Assembly: GCF_900114785.1 (NCBI RefSeq)
Contig: NZ_FOUG01000017.1
Coordinates: 1-64,000, forward strand
Origin: Variovorax sp. OV329
GTDB taxonomy: Bacteria > Pseudomonadota > Gammaproteobacteria > Burkholderiales > Burkholderiaceae_C
Length of the DNA: 64,000 bases
Reading direction: 5' to 3'
In this document: positions 58,354 through 64,000 of the stretch, piece by piece
How positions within the stretch are numbered: the stretch's first letter is position 1
Layout of the letters: each line of letters begins with the position of its first letter
The notes under the pieces: generated by a model
What the model saw: the letters and a program-made list of their open reading frames with translations, nothing else
Told to the model about the DNA's origin: nothing
Databases searched by the model: none
Made by a program: the position numbers and the translations under genes

Positions 58354-58410
58354 GCGGAATTGACCACGGTCAGTGCGCTCTTCCCACGCATGCACTAAAA
58401 CTGTCCTGAC

Positions 58411-59553
58411 ATGCCGCAAGCCGTCATCCCCATCGCCGACCTCGGCCGCGCCCGCCGCGCGGCCGTGCCGACACAGGCCGTGCCCACCAGCGGCTTGCTG
58501 CTCGACCAACTGGGGCGGCCGCTGACGGACCTGCGCATCAGCGTCACCGACCGCTGCAATTTCCGCTGCAGCTACTGCATGCCCAAGGAAGTCTTCGACA
58601 AGGACTACCCCTACCTGCCGCACAGCTCGCTGCTGAGCTTCGAGGAGATCACGCGGCTGGCGCGTATCTTCGCGGCCCACGGCGTGCACAAGATCCGGCT
58701 CACCGGCGGCGAGCCGCTGCTGCGCAAGAACATCGAGCTCCTGATCGAGCAGTTGGCGCAACTGCGCACGCCCGACGGCAAGTCGCTGGACCTGACGCTG
58801 ACCACCAACGGCTCGCTGCTGGCGCGCAAGGCGCAGGCCTTGAAGGACGCCGGCCTGCAGCGCGTCACCGTCAGCCTGGACGGGCTGGACGACACGGTCT
58901 TCCGCAGCATGAACGACGTCGACTTCCCGGTGGCCCAGGTGCTGGCCGGCATGGACGCCGCGCACGCGGCCGGCCTGGGGCCGATCAAGGTCAACATGGT
59001 GGTCAAGCGCGGCACCAACGAGAACGAGATCCTGCCGATGGCGCGGCGCTTCCGCGGCACCGGCATCGTGCTGCGCTTCATCGAGTACATGGACGTGGGC
59101 GCCACCAACGGCTGGCGCATGGACGAGGTGCTGCCCTCGGCTGAGGTGGTGCGCCGCATCGCCAAGGAATTCCCGTTGGTGCCGCTGGAAGCCACCGCGC
59201 CGGGCGAGACCGCGCAGCGCTGGGGCTACGCGGGCGCCGATGGCGGGCACGACCCCGCCCTGGGCGAGGTCGGCGTGATCAGCAGCGTGACCCAGGCCTT
59301 CTGCCACGACTGCACGCGCGCGCGGCTGTCGACCGAAGGCAAGCTCTACCTGTGCCTGTTCGCCAGCGGCGGCCACGACCTGCGCCCGCTGCTGCGCGAG
59401 GAACAGGCCAGCGACGAGGACATCGCTTCGGCCATCGGCCACATCTGGCAGGGCCGCGCCGACCGCTATTCGGAACTGCGCAGCCAGCTCGCGCCCGACG
59501 ACAGCGGCGCACCGGGCGCACGACGCGTCGAGATGAGCTACATCGGCGGATGA
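58411..59553 (+). CDS. moaA: GTP 3',8-cyclase MoaA (molybdenum cofactor biosynthesis)
   Basis: The 380-residue radical SAM enzyme makes the first step of molybdopterin synthesis from GTP. The SAM cluster cysteines are C49, C53 and C56 in CNFRCSYC, and the second 4Fe-4S cluster is held by C298, C301 and C315. The conserved RLTGGEPLLR and C-terminal Gly-Gly (SYIGG) are present, the latter needed for activity in MoaA. It is followed by mobA and moeA on the same strand. The first 30 residues are a lineage extension. Confidence 0.96.
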   Translation: MPQAVIPIADLGRARRAAVPTQAVPTSGLLLDQLGRPLTDLRISVTDRCNFRCSYCMPKEVFDKDYPYLPHSSLLSFEEITRLARIFAAHGVHKIRLTGGEPLLRKNIELLIEQLAQLRTPDGKSLDLTLTTNGSLLARKAQALKDAGLQRVTVSLDGLDDTVFRSMNDVDFPVAQVLAGMDAAHAAGLGPIKVNMVVKRGTNENEILPMARRFRGTGIVLRFIEYMDVGATNGWRMDEVLPSAEVVRRIAKEFPLVPLEATAPGETAQRWGYAGADGGHDPALGEVGVISSVTQAFCHDCTRARLSTEGKLYLCLFASGGHDLRPLLREEQASDEDIASAIGHIWQGRADRYSELRSQLAPDDSGAPGARRVEMSYIGG

Positions 59554-59613
59554 CCCCACAGCGAACGCTTCGCGAGGGCCGATGGGCCCGCGCGTCCTGC
59601 TAAAACACGAGGC

Positions 59614-60252
59614 ATGCAAATCACAGCAGACGACATCACCGGCCTGGTGCTGGCCGGCGGGCGCGGAACGCGCATGGGCGGCGTGGACAAGGGCCTGCAG
59701 AACTTCAACGGCACGCCGCTGGCCCTGAACGCGCTGCTGCGCCTGGCGCCGCAGGTGGGCCACACCATGATCAACGCCAACCGCAACCTCGCGGCCTACG
59801 AATCCTTCGGCACGCCTGTCTGGCCCGATGGCCTGGCCGACTATGCCGGCCCGCTCGCAGGCTTCCTGGTGGGGCTGGAGAACTGCGAGACGCCCTGGCT
59901 GCTCACCGTGCCCTGCGACACGCCCCTGTTCCCCACCGACCTGGCCGCGCGACTGGCCGAGGCCGTGTCTCGCGAGGACGCCGACATCGCCATGGCGAGC
60001 GGCGCCGAGCCTTCGCGCGACGGCAGCGTGCAGATGCGCACCCAGCCGGTGTTCTGCCTGCTGCGCGCCGACCTGCTGGAAAGCCTGGTGCGCTTCACCC
60101 AGGGCGGCGGCCGCAAGATCGACGCCTGGACGGCCACGCACAAGACGGTGGAAGTGCCCTTCGACCGCGAAGGCGACGCGTCCCAGGCCTTCTTCAACGC
60201 CAACACGCTGGCCGAGCTGCGCGCACTCGAGCAGCAGCGCCCCGGCACCTGA
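59614..60252 (+). CDS. mobA: Molybdenum cofactor guanylyltransferase MobA
   Basis: The 212-residue enzyme attaches GMP to molybdopterin to form the guanine dinucleotide cofactor used by DMSO-reductase-family enzymes. The N-terminal nucleotide motif is LAGGRGTRMGGVDKGLQ, followed by DYAGPLAGFLVGL and VPCDTPLFP with the metal-binding Asp. It sits between moaA (60 bases upstream) and moeA (3 bases downstream), in a cofactor operon. ACGAGG precedes the ATG. Confidence 0.94.
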   Translation: MQITADDITGLVLAGGRGTRMGGVDKGLQNFNGTPLALNALLRLAPQVGHTMINANRNLAAYESFGTPVWPDGLADYAGPLAGFLVGLENCETPWLLTVPCDTPLFPTDLAARLAEAVSREDADIAMASGAEPSRDGSVQMRTQPVFCLLRADLLESLVRFTQGGGRKIDAWTATHKTVEVPFDREGDASQAFFNANTLAELRALEQQRPGT

Positions 60253-60255
60253 CGC

Positions 60256-61566
60256 ATGACCCGCATCGAAGAAATCGCCGCGCAGCTGGCCGGCTACGAC
60301 CCCAAGGCGCTGGGCGTGGACGGCGTGCAGTCCTTCCTGGCAAAGATGGTGCAGCCGGCCATCATCACGCAGCGCGAGGAAGCCGCCCTGTTCGACGCGC
60401 TGGACCGCGTGCTGGCCGAGGACATCGTCTCGCCCTTCAACGTGCCGCCGCACGACAACTCGGCCATGGATGGCTTCGCCCTGGATGGCGCCGTGCTGGA
60501 TGCAGCCGGGCCCGATCAGGAGATCGAGCTGCGCGTGATCGCCACCGCATTCGCGGGCGCGGCCTGGCGCGGCACGGTGGGCGCTGGCGAGTCGGTCAAG
60601 ATCATGACCGGCGCGGTGATGCCCGAGGGCCTCGACACCGTGATCCCGCAGGAGTTCTGCACCGTCGAAGGCGACACCGTACGCTTTCCCGCCAAGGCGC
60701 TACGGCGCGGCGACAACCGCCGCCGGGCCGGCGAGGACCTGCGCCAGGGCGAGCCGGCCCTGCGCCGCGGCGACCGCTTCACGCCCGCGGCGCTGGGCAT
60801 GGCCGGAAGCCTGGGCCTGCCGCGCGTGCCGGTGCTGCGGCGCCTGCGCGTGGCCTACTTTTCCACCGGCGACGAGATCCTCAGCGTGGGCGAATCGCCG
60901 CGCGAAGGCGCCGTATTCGACAGCAACCGCTACACCGTCTTCGGCCTGCTGCGGCGCCTCGGCTGCGAGGTCATCGACCTCGGCCTGGTGCGCGACGATC
61001 CGGCCACGCTGGAAGCCACGCTGCAGCGTGCCGCCAACGAGGCGGACGCCATCATCACCAGCGGCGGCGTGAGCGTGGGCGAAGCCGACCACACGCGCGC
61101 CGTGATGAAGCGCCTGGGCGACATGGCCTTCTGGCGCGTGGCGATGCGGCCGGGCCGGCCCATGGCAGTCGGCCTCATTCCCAGGCAGGACAAGGCCAGC
61201 CAACCGGCCGTGCTCTTCGGCCTGCCGGGCAATCCGGTGGCGGTGATGGTCACCTTCCTGGCCTTCGTGCGCCCCGCCCTGCTTCGCATGATGGGCTGCA
61301 ACGAAACGGCCGGCGCACCCGCGCCGCTGCTGCGTGCGCGCAGCACCATGGCCATCCGCAAGAAGCCGGGCCGCACCGAGTACCAGCGCGGCTGGGTCAC
61401 CCAGGTGCCGGGCGGGCTGCCCGAGGTGCGCATCGCCGGCAACCAGGGCTCGGGCGTGCTCAGTTCCATGGTCGAGGCCAACGGCCTGGTGGTGCTGCAC
61501 CACGGCCAGGGCAACGTCGCGCCCGGCGAGGAAGTGGACGTGATGATGTTCGAGGGCGCCATCTAG
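60256..61566 (+). CDS. moeA: Molybdopterin molybdenumtransferase MoeA
   Basis: The 436-residue enzyme inserts molybdate into adenylated molybdopterin. It has the MoeA motifs VPPHDNSAMDGFA, KIMTGAVMPEG, STGDEILSVGE, ITSGGVSVGEADHTR and FGLPGNPVAVMVTF. It starts 3 bases after mobA, so the two are translated in sequence. The moeA stop lies inside the loop side of a strong hairpin that probably ends both this operon and the convergent peptidase gene. Confidence 0.95.
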   Translation: MTRIEEIAAQLAGYDPKALGVDGVQSFLAKMVQPAIITQREEAALFDALDRVLAEDIVSPFNVPPHDNSAMDGFALDGAVLDAAGPDQEIELRVIATAFAGAAWRGTVGAGESVKIMTGAVMPEGLDTVIPQEFCTVEGDTVRFPAKALRRGDNRRRAGEDLRQGEPALRRGDRFTPAALGMAGSLGLPRVPVLRRLRVAYFSTGDEILSVGESPREGAVFDSNRYTVFGLLRRLGCEVIDLGLVRDDPATLEATLQRAANEADAIITSGGVSVGEADHTRAVMKRLGDMAFWRVAMRPGRPMAVGLIPRQDKASQPAVLFGLPGNPVAVMVTFLAFVRPALLRMMGCNETAGAPAPLLRARSTMAIRKKPGRTEYQRGWVTQVPGGLPEVRIAGNQGSGVLSSMVEANGLVVLHHGQGNVAPGEEVDVMMFEGAI

Positions 61567-61574
61567 GCGCCCTC
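61552..61574. terminator. Bidirectional hairpin terminator between moeA and the peptidase gene
   Basis: GAGGGCGCC and GGCGCCCTC form a perfect 9-bp stem with a five-base loop (ATCTA). It overlaps the end of moeA and lies 20 bases from the end of the convergent peptidase gene. The T run after it is short (CTCTCTC). Confidence 0.6.
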
Positions 61575-61593
61575 GCTCTCTCGACGGCCCCGC

Positions 61594-62958
61594 TCAGCGT
61601 GCGCGCGGCGGGCGCTTTTCCAGCAGCGGCTGCGACACGCCCTGCACCCCCACCAGGCCCAGCACCGTCACCAGCGAGTTCTGCGCGCCCTTCCAGCCGT
61701 CGGTGACGTCGATCCATTCGGTCAGCGCGTGGAAGCCGCCGGTCTTGCCGCCGCCACCGATGATGATGGCCGGCACGCCCAGCGACATGGGCAAGTTGGC
61801 GTCCGTGCTGGCGCCGGTCAGCACCGTCTTCTGGCCGAAGGCGGTGTTGGAGCGCACGGCCGCCTCGACGATCACCGAGTCCGCCGCGGTCATGCCGCCC
61901 GGCCGGTCGCCGATCAGCTTGTTGCTCACGCTGAGGGTGTTGACGTTCCAGCGCTTGTTCTCTTCGACCACCGCCTGGTCGACGGCGGCGAGCACCTTCT
62001 TCTCGGTCTCCAAGAGCGGCGCCATCTGGTTGGAGCGGATGTCCACCGCCATGCGCGCATCCGGCGCGATGGTGTTGACCGAGGTGCCGCCCGCCACCGT
62101 ACCCACGGTGAAGGTGGTCTTGGGGTCGCTGGGCGTCTGGATGTCGGCGATCTTGGCAATGGCGCGGCCCATGCCGTGGATGGCACTGGGCACTTCGCCG
62201 AAGGCGCCGAAGCTGTGGCCGCCGGGGCCCTTGAAGTTGAACTCGTAGCGATGGCTGCCCGTGCCCAGGATGAGCACGCCGCCATCGGCCACCGGCTCCA
62301 GGCCCACCATGCCGTCGATGTCGCGGTGCTCGGCGAAGAGGTGCTTCATGCCGCGCAGGTTGCCCAGTTCCTCCTCGCCCACGTTGCCGACGAAGACCAG
62401 GTCGCCCACGGTCTTCACCTGGTTGTCGTTGAGCACCTTCAGCCACGAAAGCAGCACCGAGAGGCCGCGCGTGTCGTCCGAAATGCCGGGCGCATACAGC
62501 TTGCCGTCGCGCTCCTTCACCTTCACGTCGGTGCCGGCGGGGAACACCGTGTCCAGGTGCGCGGAGATGACCAGCTTGGGGCCGCTGCCGCTGCCCTTGC
62601 GCACGCCCACCACGTTGCCTTCGGTGTCGATCCTGGCGTCGGCGAGGCCGAGCGCCTTCATGCGGGCCAGGAAGGCTTCGGCGCGCTTCTGCTCCTTGAA
62701 GGGCGGCGCCTCGATCTCGGTGAGCATCTTCAGGTCTTCGACGGAGCGCTCGTGGTCGGCCTTCACCGCTTCCAGCAGCTTCTGCACCTGCGGCGCGGCC
62801 ATCAGCTGCGTGTAGGCCTGCTCGACCGCCGGCCGCACCTGCGAGGGCGTGGGCGCGACTGCGTTGAGGGTCTGGGCCGATGTCACCGCGCTGGCAAGCA
62901 GCGCAACGGTGGCCAGGGAGACAGCCGCCAGCGGGCGGCCCATGGGCTTGCAAATCAT
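61594..62958 (-). CDS. Exported M20-family metallopeptidase (glutamate carboxypeptidase-like)
   Basis: The 454-residue protein has a Sec signal peptide (MICKPMGRPLAAVSLATVAL, cleavage after VTSA near 29). The catalytic domain has the metal ligands in VISAHLDTVFP, ISDDTRGLSVLL and NVGEEELGNLRG, and a dimerisation-type insert with GPGGHSFGAFG. This is the M20/CPG2 pattern of zinc aminoacylases and carboxypeptidases. It should cut an amino acid from a peptide or N-acyl compound in the periplasm. GGAGG precedes ATG 62958. Confidence 0.88.
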   Translation of the reverse strand: MICKPMGRPLAAVSLATVALLASAVTSAQTLNAVAPTPSQVRPAVEQAYTQLMAAPQVQKLLEAVKADHERSVEDLKMLTEIEAPPFKEQKRAEAFLARMKALGLADARIDTEGNVVGVRKGSGSGPKLVISAHLDTVFPAGTDVKVKERDGKLYAPGISDDTRGLSVLLSWLKVLNDNQVKTVGDLVFVGNVGEEELGNLRGMKHLFAEHRDIDGMVGLEPVADGGVLILGTGSHRYEFNFKGPGGHSFGAFGEVPSAIHGMGRAIAKIADIQTPSDPKTTFTVGTVAGGTSVNTIAPDARMAVDIRSNQMAPLLETEKKVLAAVDQAVVEENKRWNVNTLSVSNKLIGDRPGGMTAADSVIVEAAVRSNTAFGQKTVLTGASTDANLPMSLGVPAIIIGGGGKTGGFHALTEWIDVTDGWKGAQNSLVTVLGLVGVQGVSQPLLEKRPPRAR

Positions 62959-63069
62959 CTTGTGTTCCTCCTTGATCGAACTTTGTGTTGGCACCTGACC
63001 ATGGCACAGGCAGGCCATGGCCGGAAGGCCTTTCTTCTTTTCAGGGCCGCAAACGGACCCGGGTGTTGT

Positions 63070-63519
63070 TCAGATGCGGCCCAGCGCCTTGTCCACGCCC
63101 TTGTTGGCGAGCATGTCGGCGCGCTCGTTGCCCGGGTTGCCCGAGTGGCCCTTGACCCAGCGCCACTCGATCTGGTGGCCACCCTTGCTGACCAGTTCGT
63201 CCAGGCGCTTCCACAGCTCGACGTTCTTCACCGGCTGCTTGGTGGAGGTGATCCAGCCCTTGGCCTTCCAGCCGCGGATCCATTCGGTGATGCCCTGGCG
63301 CACATACTGGCTGTCCAGGTACAGCACCACCTTGCACGGCCGCTTGAGCGCGGCCAGGCCCTCGATCACCGCGGTCAGCTCCATGCGGTTGTTGGTGGTG
63401 TTGAGTTCGCCGCCGAACAATTCCTTCTCGGCGGCGCCGGCCTTGAGCCATGCGCCCCATCCGCCCGGGCCCGGGTTTCCCTTGCAGGCGCCGTCGGTGT
63501 AGATCTGCACTTCCGTCAA
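63070..63519 (-). CDS. rnhA: Ribonuclease HI
   Basis: The 149-residue enzyme cuts the RNA strand of RNA-DNA hybrids. The catalytic acids are visible: Asp in IYTDGAC, Glu in NRMELTAV, Asp in YLDSQYV and Asp in GNERADMLA. The handle region with WIRGWKAKGW is typical of E. coli-like RNase HI. The frame starts at TTG 63519, whose bases overlap the stop of the upstream membrane gene (TTGA), so translation is probably coupled. There is no ATG between there and the catalytic core. Confidence 0.95.
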   Translation of the reverse strand: MTEVQIYTDGACKGNPGPGGWGAWLKAGAAEKELFGGELNTTNNRMELTAVIEGLAALKRPCKVVLYLDSQYVRQGITEWIRGWKAKGWITSTKQPVKNVELWKRLDELVSKGGHQIEWRWVKGHSGNPGNERADMLANKGVDKALGRI

Positions 63520-64000
63520 TTGATTTTTCCGTGTGTGTCTAGCGGCGTCTGCTTGGCGCCTGTGGGCCATGGTCTCGCGCGAACGGCGCTACGCCGTTTC
63601 CAAATCACGCCGTCGACCAGATAGTGATGAAAGTTCAAGGTGAAGTGCGCAATGAGCACGGTTGGAAGGCCAAGCCAGAGCAACTGGCTACCCATCCAAT
63701 CGAGTATCTGGAACAGCGCAGCGCCTACCAGCAGGCAAACGCCGCCATACCTGACCGCGTTCCTCCGCAAATCGGTGAACTTGGCCCCGGCACTTGCATT
63801 GCCCTCGTCTTGCTGCACGCGCCGAATGTTCTGCACCCAGACAAAGAGAAGGTACTGAGCGTTGTGCCAGATGTTGAGCACCAGCCACCCCAGCGTGATG
63901 TCAGCGATCCACACGTAGGCTGCAAGGGAGACACAGACATGTGAGGCCACGAAAGTGTCGTGCCGCCAATCTAATGTCCCCGTCATGGCGGCGCGGAATC
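63516..64000 (-). CDS. Membrane protein, 5' end beyond the window
   Basis: At least 156 residues are visible from an ATG at 63986, and the frame stays open to the window edge, so the gene may start further out. Hydrophobic segments lie at about 13-35 (CVSLAAYVWIADITLGWLVL), 84-103 and 103-120. Two histidine motifs stand out: NIWHNAQYLLFVW and HFTLNFHHYLVDGVIW, which could bind metal or heme. I do not recognise the family. The stop overlaps the rnhA start. Confidence 0.6.
   Translation of the reverse strand, partial: FRAAMTGTLDWRHDTFVASHVCVSLAAYVWIADITLGWLVLNIWHNAQYLLFVWVQNIRRVQQDEGNASAGAKFTDLRRNAVRYGGVCLLVGAALFQILDWMGSQLLWLGLPTVLIAHFTLNFHHYLVDGVIWKRRSAVRARPWPTGAKQTPLDTHGKIN

Overview
The window is GC-rich, densely packed bacterial chromosome. 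Gene content and protein style point to a betaproteobacterium of the Burkholderiales, most likely a Comamonadaceae (Variovorax-like) soil or plant-associated organism. The clues are an HU protein with an Ala/Lys-rich tail, an flgBCDEFGHIJ operon divergent from flgA-flgM-flgN, sigma-28 promoters, many chemoreceptors, and the style of the transport and catabolic genes. I saw no rRNA, tRNA, CRISPR array, insertion sequence or prophage.

Layout. (1) 1-3.7 kb: small genes, namely a DUF2164 protein, a coiled-coil/HTH protein, HU, a lipoprotein hydrolase and a DUF1090-like periplasmic protein. (2) 3.8-18.5 kb: an accessory block. It holds a 1799-residue Ser/Thr kinase-ATPase-GAF-nucleotide cyclase protein, a FAD oxidoreductase fused to an AttH/CrtC-like domain, an exported epoxide-hydrolase-like enzyme with an SDR and a divergent LysR regulator, and a FAD monooxygenase beside a large NTPase that is probably regulatory. 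(3) 18.5-45.8 kb: a flagellar and chemotaxis island. On the minus strand the order is flgB-C-D-E-F-G-H-I-J, then eight chemoreceptor genes with one cheW among them, then flgK-flgL. On the plus strand are flgA, flgM, flgN and an unknown gene. Sigma-28-type promoters are visible before flgM (an exact match to the enterobacterial consensus), flgK and two receptors. (4) 45.8-56.3 kb: two small genes (a GFA-family protein and a hypothetical), then a GntR regulator, a polar amino-acid ABC transporter and a divergent six-gene catabolic operon. That operon encodes a three-subunit 2Fe-2S/FAD amino-acid dehydrogenase, a DapA-family lyase, a dihydropyrimidinase-type amidohydrolase and a small zinc-ribbon protein. 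(5) 56.3-64 kb: a GNAT acetyltransferase, an aldehyde dehydrogenase, molybdenum cofactor genes moaA-mobA-moeA, an exported M20 peptidase, rnhA and a membrane protein cut by the window edge.

How the genes work together. Region 3 builds the rod, hook, rings and hook-filament junction and supplies receptors for the chemotaxis array; cheA, cheY, cheR and cheB are not in the window. Region 4 looks like a uptake-plus-degradation module for a cyclic or N-substituted amino acid. It resembles D-hydroxyproline catabolism but has no epimerase and has an added cyclic-amide hydrolase, so the substrate is open. Region 2 contains the most unusual single proteins.
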